From JAOUJD01 sp963841815 (GTDB taxonomy: Bacteria > Pseudomonadota > Gammaproteobacteria > Burkholderiales > Burkholderiaceae_F), in NCBI GenBank assembly GCA_963841815.1, contig CAWJEE010000007.1:1-64000 (forward strand): a stretch of DNA of 64,000 bases. The letters run 5' to 3'. A model generated the notes under the pieces. It saw nothing but the letters and a program-made list of their open reading frames with translations. It was not told the DNA's origin and ran no database searches. The translations under genes were made by a program, and so were the position numbers. Shown here piece after piece: positions 52,881-60,466 of the stretch (position 1 is its first letter; each line of letters starts with the position of its first letter).

Positions 52881-54083
52881 ATGCCAAACCTCTCTCGCCG
52901 TGCCAGCGCGCTGGGCACAGAAAACGCCTTCGTCGTCCTCGCCGAAGTCAATCGACTGATCCGCGCAGGCAAGGACATCGTCTCCTTCTGCATCGGCCAG
53001 CCCGATTTCCCCACGCCCGTCCACATCCAGGACGCCGCGGTCGAGGCGGTGCGCGGCGGCAGGCACGGCTACACGCCGTCGGCGGGCATCGACGAGCTGC
53101 GGGCCGCCGCCGCCCGCTCGATGGGAGCGCTGCGCGGCATCGAGATCTCGCCCGACGAAGTGGTCGTCGGCGCGGGCGCCAAGCCTTTCATCGGCTACGC
53201 GATCGCGTCGGTGACCGACTACGGGGTCGGGGACGAAGTGATCTATCCCGTGCCGGGCTTCCCGATCTACGAATCGCAGATCGTCGCCAACGGGGCGGTG
53301 CCGGTCGGCCTGCCGCTGCGCGAGTCGCGCGCGTTCGCCTTCGATCCGAACGAGCTCGAGGCCCGGATCGGGCCGAAGACCCGGCTGCTGATCCTGAACA
53401 CGCCGCACAACCCGACCGGCGGCCTGCTGACGCGTGCGGATCTCGAGGCGATCGCCGAGGTGCTGCGCAAGCACCCGGAAGTCTGGGTGTACGCCGACGA
53501 GATCTACAGCAAGCTGGTCTACGACGGCGACTTCGTGTCGATCGCGACGCTGCCCGGCATGCGCGAGCGGACCATCATTTCGGACGGCGCGTCGAAGACG
53601 TACGCGATGACCGGCTGGCGCATCGGGTTCACGGCGAACGCGACGCTCGCGCCGGTCTTCACGCGCTGGATCACAAATACCGAATCGTGCGCGTCGCAGA
53701 TCAGCCAGTGGGCCGCGCTGGCGGCACTGACCGGGCCCCAGGACGAAGCCGACCGCATGAAGGCGCGCTTCCATGAGCGTCGCGACCTGATCGTCCGGCT
53801 GCTGAACGAGGTTCCCGGCTTCCACTGCGCATCACCGGGCGGCGCGTTCTATGCGTGGCCGAACGTCACCGAGGCGTGCGCGCGCGTCGGCGCGAAGGAC
53901 TCGGAGGAGTTGCGCAAACGCCTGCTGCACGAGGCCGGCGTCGCCGTCCTGGCCGACATCCACTTCGGTCCGCGCGTGGAAGGTGATGGCCAGCACATCC
54001 GCTTCTCGTACGCCGCGAGCGAGGCGGCGATCGAGGAAGGCGTCCGCCGCATCGATACCTTCATCCGGAAGGCGCAGCGATGA
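52881..54083 (+). CDS. Class I/II PLP aminotransferase
   Basis: A fold-type I aminotransferase of 400 residues. IGQPDFPTPVHIQDAAVEAV, GYTPSAGIDELR, the PLP-binding NPHNPTGG-type stretch (LNTPHNPTGGLLT), DEIYSKLVYDG and the Schiff-base lysine in SDGASKTYAMTGWRIGF (about residue 242) are present; the final FYAWPNV is the substrate-arginine region. Aspartate/aromatic or alanine-like specificity cannot be decided. Its stop overlaps the LUD gene start (ATGA), so these two are coupled. Confidence 0.9.
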   Translation: MPNLSRRASALGTENAFVVLAEVNRLIRAGKDIVSFCIGQPDFPTPVHIQDAAVEAVRGGRHGYTPSAGIDELRAAAARSMGALRGIEISPDEVVVGAGAKPFIGYAIASVTDYGVGDEVIYPVPGFPIYESQIVANGAVPVGLPLRESRAFAFDPNELEARIGPKTRLLILNTPHNPTGGLLTRADLEAIAEVLRKHPEVWVYADEIYSKLVYDGDFVSIATLPGMRERTIISDGASKTYAMTGWRIGFTANATLAPVFTRWITNTESCASQISQWAALAALTGPQDEADRMKARFHERRDLIVRLLNEVPGFHCASPGGAFYAWPNVTEACARVGAKDSEELRKRLLHEAGVAVLADIHFGPRVEGDGQHIRFSYAASEAAIEEGVRRIDTFIRKAQR

Positions 54084-54776
54084 GCTTCGACACCAGCAAG
54101 TCACGCGCGGCGATCCTGCAGCGCATACGTACCAACCAGCGGCGCGGGGGAGCGGCGACCGACGCCGAGCGGGCCCAGGCCGGGGACTACATGGCGCGCC
54201 ATCCGTCCGGGCCGGGCCCGGCGATCCCGGGCGACCTGACACGCCACTTCCGCCAGATGGCCGAGCGGATGGCGAGCACGGTCGAAGAGGTGCCGTCGAT
54301 GCTCGAGGTGCCGGGCGCCGTCGCGCGCTACCTGGTGGCGCAGGGACTCGCGCCGAAGGTCGTGGTGTGGCCGCAAATGGCCGAACTCGAATGGGCCGCT
54401 GCGGGCGTGGACGCCGAAGCGCGGCGGCCGAAGCGCGACGAGTCGCTGGGTGCGGACCCGGTCGGGGTCACGGGGTGCTTCTGCGCACTCGCCGAGACCG
54501 GGACCCTGGTGCTCACGTCCAGCCGCGAGACGCCGTCTTCGACGCACCTGCTGCCGGAGACGCACATCGCGATCGTGCCGGCGTCGCGCATCGTCGCCAC
54601 GATGGAGGACGCGTTCGCATTGATGCGAGCGGAGCGCGGCGGCGTCGCCGGCATGATGCCGCGCGCGATCAACATGGTGTCCGGCCCCTCGCGGACCGGA
54701 GACATCGAACAGACCATCGTGCTGGGAGCTCACGGCCCGTACCGGGTGCACGTCGTCATTACAGCAGCCGATCTGA
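54080..54776 (+). CDS. LUD domain (LutC/YkgG-like) protein
   Basis: A LutC-type protein; LutABC oxidises L-lactate using Fe-S proteins, but no lutA or lutB is here. The sequence MSFDTSKSRAAILQRIRTNQ, VVVWPQMAELEWAAAGVD, GVTGCFCALAETGTLVLTSS and GPSRTGDIEQTIVLGAHGPY is typical. After HGPYRVHVVI the frame continues without a stop into the permease downstream, so on paper the two form one 688-residue protein. A single-base change near 54755 would give a stop at TGA 54774-54776, the usual LutC length. The end given is therefore inferred. Confidence 0.75.
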
Positions 54777-54808
54777 CAACAAGAAGCGGCGCAAGGGAGA
54801 CAAGCCTC

Positions 54809-56146
54809 ATGCAGGAGTGGAGACGGGCAGCCGTCGGAATAGCGTTGTCCGCCGCACCCGCGATGGCGGTGGCTGCGGAAGGCTCATTTGCCGGACCGAC
54901 GATCGCCGGCATTCCGGTGGAGTTCATCCTGTTCGCCGCGACGCTCGCAGGCGTGGCCCTGTTCCATCGTCACACGATGCCGATCGCGGTCGGCGGCGCG
55001 ACGATCGTCGCCATCTACAAGATCGTGCTCTCCCCGTTCCGCGCCGGGGCCGGCTTCACCGGATTCCTCGTCCATCTGGGCCACGAGTGGGTGGTGCTCG
55101 CGAACCTCTTCATGCTGCTGCTGGGATTCGGCCTGCTCGCCCGTTACTTCGAGGAGAGCCGGGTGCCCGCCATCCTCCCCAGGTACCTTCCGGATGACTG
55201 GAAGGGGGGCTTCGTGCTGCTCGTGCTCGTCTTCGTGCTGTCGAGCTTCCTCGACAACATCGCCGCCGCGATGATCGGCGGTGCCGTGGCGGCCACCGTG
55301 TTTCGCGGCAAGGTGCACATCGGCTACCTCGCGGGCATCGTCGCAGCGTCGAACGCAGGCGGCGCCGGCAGCGTCGTCGGCGACACGACGACGACGATGA
55401 TGTGGATCTCTGGGATCTCGCCCAGGGAGGTTTTCGAGGCGTACATCGCCTCCGGGACGGCGCTTCTCGTCTTCGGGGTCATCGCCGCGCGCCAGCAGCA
55501 CGCGTTGCAGCCGATCCAGAAGGACGCGGAGGCCGGTGTGCGGGTCGACGGGTGGTCGCTCGCCGTGGTCGCGTTCATCCTGGCGGGTGCCATCGGGGTG
55601 AACGTGACGGTCAACCTGTTCTTCAACGAGATAGCGGACCGCTTCCCGTTCATCGGCGTCGCCGTGTGGACGGCGATCTTCATCGGCGGCCACGTGCGCC
55701 GCCCGGACTGGAGGCTCGTTCCGGCATCGATGAAGGGAACGATCTTCCTGCTTTCGCTCGTGCTCGCGGCGTCGATGATGCCGGTGGAAGAGTTGCCGGC
55801 CGCGTCGTGGCAGACGGCGCTGGGGCTGGGCTTCGTCTCCGCCGTGTTCGACAACATTCCGCTGACCGAACTGGCGATCAAGCAGGGGGGCTACGACTGG
55901 GGCTTCCTCGCGTACGCGGTCGGCTTTGGCGGCTCGATGCTCTGGTTCGGCTCGTCCGCGGGCGTCGCCCTGTCCAACATGTTCTCGCAGGCTCGCTCCG
56001 TGGGGCAGTGGCTGCGCCATGGCTGGCACGTGGCGCTCGCGTACGTGATCGGCTATTTCGTCATGCTGGCCCTGATCGGTTTCCATCCAGATGCTCCGGC
56101 GGTGCGCGACACACCCGCGCCGCCCGCGCAGCATCAATCGAAGTGA
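54809..56146 (+). CDS. Ion transporter superfamily permease (NhaD/ArsB/CitM-like)
   Basis: A 445-residue membrane protein. It has its own start: AGGGAG nine bases before ATG 54809, and the new N-terminus MQEWRRAAVGIALSAAPAMA resembles a signal peptide/first helix. About 10-12 helices follow: GPTIAGIPVEFILFAATLAG, LLVLVFVLSSFLDNIAAAMI, GGAVAATVF, the signature GGAGSVVGDTTTTMMWISGI (NhaD-like GD-x-TT) and a repeated FDNIPLTELAIKQGG. Na+/H+ antiport or organic anion transport is possible; the substrate is unknown. Apparent in-frame fusion to the LUD protein is probably artificial. Confidence 0.82.
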   Translation: MQEWRRAAVGIALSAAPAMAVAAEGSFAGPTIAGIPVEFILFAATLAGVALFHRHTMPIAVGGATIVAIYKIVLSPFRAGAGFTGFLVHLGHEWVVLANLFMLLLGFGLLARYFEESRVPAILPRYLPDDWKGGFVLLVLVFVLSSFLDNIAAAMIGGAVAATVFRGKVHIGYLAGIVAASNAGGAGSVVGDTTTTMMWISGISPREVFEAYIASGTALLVFGVIAARQQHALQPIQKDAEAGVRVDGWSLAVVAFILAGAIGVNVTVNLFFNEIADRFPFIGVAVWTAIFIGGHVRRPDWRLVPASMKGTIFLLSLVLAASMMPVEELPAASWQTALGLGFVSAVFDNIPLTELAIKQGGYDWGFLAYAVGFGGSMLWFGSSAGVALSNMFSQARSVGQWLRHGWHVALAYVIGYFVMLALIGFHPDAPAVRDTPAPPAQHQSK

Positions 56147-56153
56147 GTTCGCG

Positions 56154-57131
56154 ATGAATCGAATCGTCGTTTCCCGCCGCATCTATCCGGAACTGATCGA
56201 AGCCCTCCGGAAGGACTTCGATGTCGTCGCCAACCAGGACGACCGCGACTGGAGTCCCACGGACCTTGCGCAGGCGCTGGCGGACGCCGACGGCGCCCTG
56301 ATCACCTCCGGCGAGCGCATCGACGATGCGCTGCTGGCGCGTTGCCCGAAGCTCAAGGTCGTCGCCAACATCGCCGTCGGCTACAACAACATCGACGTGG
56401 CGGCGTGCACGAAGCACGGCGTCCTGGCGACCAACACGCCGGACGTGCTGAACGAGGCGACGGCCGACCACGCCTGGGCGCTGCTGCTCGCGACGGCCCG
56501 TCGCGTCGGCGAGTCGGAGCGCTGGCTGCGCGCGGGACACTGGAAGCGCTGGACCTTCGAGATGTTCAACGGCGCCGAGGTCTGCGGCACGACGCTCGGA
56601 ATCCTCGGCATGGGCCGCATCGGCAGGGCGATCGCCCGGCGCGCGGCGGGCTTCTCCATGCGGGTCGTCTATCACAACCGCAATCGCCTGCCGGCCGGGC
56701 AGGAGGGCGGGGCGCAGTACGCTGCGCTCGACGAACTGCTCGCGCAGTCGGACCACCTCGTGCTCGTGGTGCCGTACTCACAGGCCGTGCATCACATCAT
56801 CGGCGGGGCGCAACTGGCGCGGATGAAGCGCTCCGCGGTGCTCGTCAACATCGCGCGCGGCGGCGTGGTCGACGACGCCGCTCTGGTGACGGCGCTGCGC
56901 GACGGGCGCATTGCCGCGGCCGGACTCGACGTCTACGAGAACGAACCGGCGCTGCATCCCGGCCTGCTCGAACTCGAGAACGTGGTGCTGACGCCGCACA
57001 TCGCGTCCAGCACGCGCGCAACCCGGATTGCGATGGCGACGCTGGCAGCGGAAAATGCACGCGCCGCGCTGGCAGGCCAGGTGCCACCGTCGCTGCTGAA
57101 CCCCGAAGTCCTGCCCAATCGCCGCCGCTGA
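56154..57131 (+). CDS. D-isomer 2-hydroxyacid dehydrogenase (glyoxylate/hydroxypyruvate reductase-like)
   Basis: An NAD(P)H-dependent reductase of 325 residues interconverting 2-oxo and 2-hydroxy acids. NAD fold GILGMGRIGRAIARRAAGF (about residue 150); catalytic Arg in VNIARGGVVDDAALVTALRD, Glu in GLDVYENEPALHPGL and His in LTPHIASSTRATR. Starts MNRIVVSRRIYPELIEAL; eight bases after the permease stop. GhrB-type or D-lactate-type specificity is undecided. With LUD and permease neighbours a 2-hydroxyacid link is tempting but inferential. Confidence 0.92.
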   Translation: MNRIVVSRRIYPELIEALRKDFDVVANQDDRDWSPTDLAQALADADGALITSGERIDDALLARCPKLKVVANIAVGYNNIDVAACTKHGVLATNTPDVLNEATADHAWALLLATARRVGESERWLRAGHWKRWTFEMFNGAEVCGTTLGILGMGRIGRAIARRAAGFSMRVVYHNRNRLPAGQEGGAQYAALDELLAQSDHLVLVVPYSQAVHHIIGGAQLARMKRSAVLVNIARGGVVDDAALVTALRDGRIAAAGLDVYENEPALHPGLLELENVVLTPHIASSTRATRIAMATLAAENARAALAGQVPPSLLNPEVLPNRRR

Positions 57132-57142
57132 ACGGAGACACG

Positions 57143-57496
57143 ATGGCCGACATCAAGATGATCAAGTACCACGAGCTGCCGATGGCGAAGGCGAAACAGC
57201 TCGTGCAGAAGGCGGCCGACGATCTCGGCGAGGAGTACGACCTGACCAGCGAGTGGCACGGCGACACGTTGCGCTTCCACCGCAGCGGCGTCGAGGGCCA
57301 GATGAAGGTCACCGCGGCCGAGATTCACCTCGACGTGACCCTCGGCTTCCTGCTGAGGCCGTTCAAGGCGAAGTTCGTCGAGCACATCGAGCACAACTTC
57401 GACCGGCTGCTCGCGCACGCGGCTGCGAAGGGCGAACACAAGGCGGCGGGCAAGACGGCAAAGAAGGTCGCGAAGAAGACGACCCGCAGGGCCTGA
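57143..57496 (+). CDS. Polyhydroxyalkanoic acid system family protein (PHA_gran_rgn)
   Basis: A 117-residue protein of the PHA_gran_rgn family, small proteins found with PHA metabolism genes; molecular role unclear. MADIKMIKYHELPMAKAKQL, YDLTSEWHGDTLRFHRSGVE, TAAEIHLDVTLGFLLRPFKAK, and a Lys/Ala-rich tail (KTAKKVAKKTTRRA) reminiscent of PHA-associated histone-like tails. 12 bases after the dehydrogenase gene, GGAG upstream. A strong terminator follows. Confidence 0.88.
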   Translation: MADIKMIKYHELPMAKAKQLVQKAADDLGEEYDLTSEWHGDTLRFHRSGVEGQMKVTAAEIHLDVTLGFLLRPFKAKFVEHIEHNFDRLLAHAAAKGEHKAAGKTAKKVAKKTTRRA

Positions 57497-57514
57497 CGAG
57501 CGGAGGGAAAACCA

Positions 57515-57539
57515 AAAGGGCCCGCAGTGCGGGCCCTTT
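57515..57539 (+). terminator. Bidirectional terminator between PHA_gran_rgn and acbP
   Basis: AAAGGGCCCGCA / TGCGGGCCCTTT pairs across one unpaired base, flanked by A on the left and T on the right, so it can end transcription from both convergent genes. Confidence 0.8.
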
Positions 57540-57559
57540 GCGTTCCGGCTCGGGGACGC

Positions 57560-57817
57560 TCAGCCCTTCAGGTCCTCGATCAGGCTCACGTACTGCTTCA
57601 TCGCGTCGTCGTTGCTCGTGCCCTTGATCTCGTTCCACGCGTCCCACTTGGCGCGGCCGACCATGTCGGTGAAGCCGGGGCGCTTGCCTTCGACGTCGCC
57701 GGCCGTGGCCTGCTTGTACAGGGCATAGAGCTTCAGCAGCGTCTGGTTGTCGGGCCGCTCGGGAAGGTTCTTCGAGGCGGCCACCGCCTGCTCGAACGTG
57801 GATTTCAGGTCGCTCAC
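57560..57817 (-). CDS. Acyl-CoA-binding protein
   Basis: A small cytosolic carrier for long-chain acyl-CoA. 85 residues, the exact family size, starting (GTG, AAGGAG upstream) SDLKSTFEQAVAASKNLPER, with LLKLYALYKQATAGDV, GRAKWDAWNEIKGTSNDDAM and QYVSLIEDL: the Tyr and Lys contacts to CoA are present. It is divergent from the wax synthase-like gene and could supply it with acyl-CoA. A TATAAT lies 65 bases upstream. Confidence 0.95.
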   Translation of the reverse strand: MSDLKSTFEQAVAASKNLPERPDNQTLLKLYALYKQATAGDVEGKRPGFTDMVGRAKWDAWNEIKGTSNDDAMKQYVSLIEDLKG

Positions 57818-57853
57818 TGCTTGTCTCCTTGAGGGGTTCACATTCTTCTTGTA

Positions 57854-57872
57854 GGTCGGCTTGGAGCCGACC
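57854..57872. repeat. REP-like perfect palindrome in the acbP leader
   Basis: GGTCGGCT and AGCCGACC flank a TGG loop. Preceded by GTA, the motif GTAGGTCGGCTT...AGCCGACC resembles dispersed palindromic repeats known in beta- and gammaproteobacteria. Only one copy in this window. Confidence 0.5.
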
Positions 57873-57881
57873 GCTGCGTCT

Positions 57882-57887
57882 ATTATA
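57882..57887 (-). promoter_or_regulatory. -10 box of acbP
   Basis: TATAAT on the reverse strand, 65 bases before the GTG. The -35 region is not clear. Confidence 0.4.
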
Positions 57888-57951
57888 GGCAGCGACTCTG
57901 CACGAAATGTCACGGCACGCCGCAGCAGACGGCGCCACTTCAGGAGACGCG

Positions 57952-59673
57952 ATGGGCAAGCGCGAACGGATGTCGTCCGTCGACACCGCGTGGCTGCGGA
58001 TGGATTCCCCCGGCAATCTGATGATGATTGTCGGCATCTACGAGTACGAAGGGAAGCTCGACTTTGCGCGGCTGCGGGAACTCGTGCAGCAGCGCTTCGT
58101 GGTGCACCGCCGCTTCCGCAGCAAGGTCGTCCAGGATGCGACCGGGTACCACTGGGAGGAGGACGACGACTTCGACCTCGACCTTCACCTGGTGCGCACC
58201 GCCTTGCCGGGAGCCGGCACCACCGAAGACCTCAAGAAGTTCACGGGCCGGATGGCGTCCACTGCGCTCGATCCGTCGCGGCCGCTGTGGCAGTTCCAGC
58301 TGGTCGACAACTACAACGGCGGCCACGCGCTGGTCGCCCGAATTCATCATTGCATCGCGGACGGCATCGCGCTGATCGGCGTGCTGCTGGGGATGACGTC
58401 GCAGGACCCGCTGGAGGACGCGCCGGAACCGGACGCGCGCGCGCCATCGCGCCGGGGGCCCAGCAGCGACTGGGACGCGCTGCTGCGGCCGCTGACGGAC
58501 GCGACAGTCAAGGCCATCGACACGACCGGCGACGTGGCCAGCAAGGTATTGCACGCCTACGGCGCGATGCTGAGCGACCCGGACTCGCTTGGCGAAACCG
58601 CCGGCGAATACGCACGCATCGCCGCGCAGGTGGCGAAGGACGCGGCCGCGATCGCACTCATGGAGAACGACAGCGTCACCAGCCTGAAGGGGTCGCCGTC
58701 GGGCTCGAAGGTCGTGGCGTGGAACGAGCCGCTGTCGCTCGACGACGTCAAGGCCGTGAGCAAGGCGCTCGGCTGCTCGATCAACGACGTGCTGCTGGCG
58801 TCGGTCGCCGGCGCGATCCGTTCCTATCTCGTCGATCGCGGCGAGGACGTCTCCGGGTGCGAGCTGCGTGCGATGGTGCCGGTCAACCTGCGCGACCCGA
58901 AGAAGTGGCGGGAACTGGGCAACAAGTTCGGCCTCGTCCCGCTGTTGCTGCCGGTCGGCATCGAGAACCCGATCGCCCGCGTGTTCGAGGTGCAGCGCCG
59001 GATGACCGAGCTGAAGTCCAGCTACCAGGCCGTGCTGGCGATGGCGCTGCTCGGCGTGGTGGGACTGGCGCCGCGCATGCTGCAGAAGCAGACGCTCGAC
59101 TTCCTCGCGCGGAAGGCGACGACCGTGATGACCAACGTGCCCGGTCCGCAGCAGCCGCTGTACATGGCGGGGGCCAGGATCCGCCGGATCATGGCGTGGG
59201 TGCCGCAGTCGGGCGACATCGGCGTCGGCGTGTCGATCCTGTCGTACTCGGGCGGCGTGCAGTTCGGGCTGATCACCGACAAGAAGCTGTGCCCAGAACC
59301 GCAGCGGATCATCGATCGCTTCGCGCCGGAGTTCGAGAAGATCGTGCTCGCGCTGTGCCTGCTGCCGTGGGAACGCCCCGTCGATCCGGACGAAGCCGAG
59401 TCGTGGCTGTTCCCGGGCGTGCCCGGTCCGGCGGCAGCCACGCCGAAGGCGCCGAAGCGGAAGCGGCGCAAGGCGAAGCGGCCCTCCGCTCCGTCAAAGG
59501 CCGCGCGCGTGGAATCCGCGCCCGCGGGTGAGGTGCCCGTCGCTGACGAGCCCGGGGCGAACGCGGCGGGCGAGTCCGCGCCGGCAACCCCATCCGCGCC
59601 GGTGAAGCCGCGGCGCGCGCGCACCCGGCACCCGGCCCCGCACCCGCGGCCGCCCGCGCGGCCGAGTGATCGC
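57952..59673 (+). CDS. Wax ester synthase/diacylglycerol acyltransferase (WS/DGAT) family protein
   Basis: Esterifies fatty alcohol or diacylglycerol with acyl-CoA to make wax esters or triacylglycerol. The ATG at 57952 is preceded by AGGAG. Motifs: MSSVDTAWLRMDSPGNLMMI (family N-terminus), catalytic HHxxxDG as RIHHCIADGIALIG (about residue 132), SINDVLLASVAGAIRSYL, RAMVPVNLRDP, and the ND-type motif TVMTNVPGPQQPLYMAGARI. Enzyme core ends at about residue 490, then a Lys/Arg/Ala/Pro-rich tail. The frame continues with no stop into an AlaX domain; the natural stop is likely the TGA at 59675, overlapping the AlaX GTG, after an indel in the tail. Membrane- or lipid-droplet-associated by family knowledge. 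Confidence 0.9.
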
Positions 59674-60402
59674 GTGACCGAAGCGCTGTTCCGCAGCGAC
59701 GCCTACGTCGCCGCCTGCGACGCCGTCGTCACGCGCGTGGCCGACGACGGCGTCGAGCTCGATCGCACGGTGTTCTATCCGCACGGCGGCGGCCAGGCCG
59801 GCGATTCGGGGTGGTTTGTGCTCGGCGACGGCACCCGGCTGCGCGTGACCGACGCGCGCAAGAGCAGGCGCGAGGACGCCACGCCCGACGACACGCTGCA
59901 CGTGCCCGATCCCGCCAGTGACTGGAAAAGCCGCCTGGTTGTCGGCACGCCGGTCCGTGCGGAGATCGACTGGGACCGGCGCTACCGCCACATGCGCTTC
60001 CACACCGCGACCCACCTGCTGTGCGCGGTTGTGAAGCAGCTGGTCGACGGCTGCAGCATCACGTCCGACTACGCGCGGCTCGACTTCGCGATGACCGACT
60101 TGCTCGACAAGGAGCAGGTTCAGGCCGGCCTCGACCGCCTGGTCGCCGAGGCGCATCCGGTGACCTGCGAGTGGATCACCGACGAGGAGATGCTCGCCAG
60201 CCCGCAGCTGGTGAAGTCGATGAGCGTCAGCCCGCCGATCGGTTTCGGCCGCGTGCGACTGCTGCGCGTGCAGGACGTCGACCTGCAGCCGTGCGGAGGA
60301 ACGCACGTGAAGAACACGGCGGAGATCGGCAAGGTCCGCGTCGCGAAGATCGAAAAGAAGAGCGCGCGCACGCGGCGCGTGGTGCTGGAGTTCGCAGACT
60401 GA
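59674..60402 (+). CDS. AlaX-like alanyl-tRNA editing protein
   Basis: A stand-alone alanyl-tRNA editing domain that hydrolyses Ser-tRNA(Ala). From GTG 59674: VTEALFRSDAYVAACDAVVT, TVFYPHGGGQAGDSGWF, the zinc motifs HTATH (RFHTATHLLCAVV) and CxxxH in LQPCGGTHVKNTAEIG. Length of 242 residues is normal for AlaX. As sequenced it is fused in frame to the WS/DGAT protein, an unlikely partnership; GTGA at the junction suggests two overlapping genes. Cytoplasmic. Confidence 0.88.
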   Translation: MTEALFRSDAYVAACDAVVTRVADDGVELDRTVFYPHGGGQAGDSGWFVLGDGTRLRVTDARKSRREDATPDDTLHVPDPASDWKSRLVVGTPVRAEIDWDRRYRHMRFHTATHLLCAVVKQLVDGCSITSDYARLDFAMTDLLDKEQVQAGLDRLVAEAHPVTCEWITDEEMLASPQLVKSMSVSPPIGFGRVRLLRVQDVDLQPCGGTHVKNTAEIGKVRVAKIEKKSARTRRVVLEFAD

Positions 60403-60466
60403 AGATCCGGCGACGGAAGACGGTCGTTCCGGTTGAATCCGCCCTGGACATCGGCCAGCGTTCCCC

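Noticed and set aside
54080..54776. Complete LutABC lactate oxidation operon
   Set aside because: Only the LutC-like gene is present; no LutA or LutB in the window.
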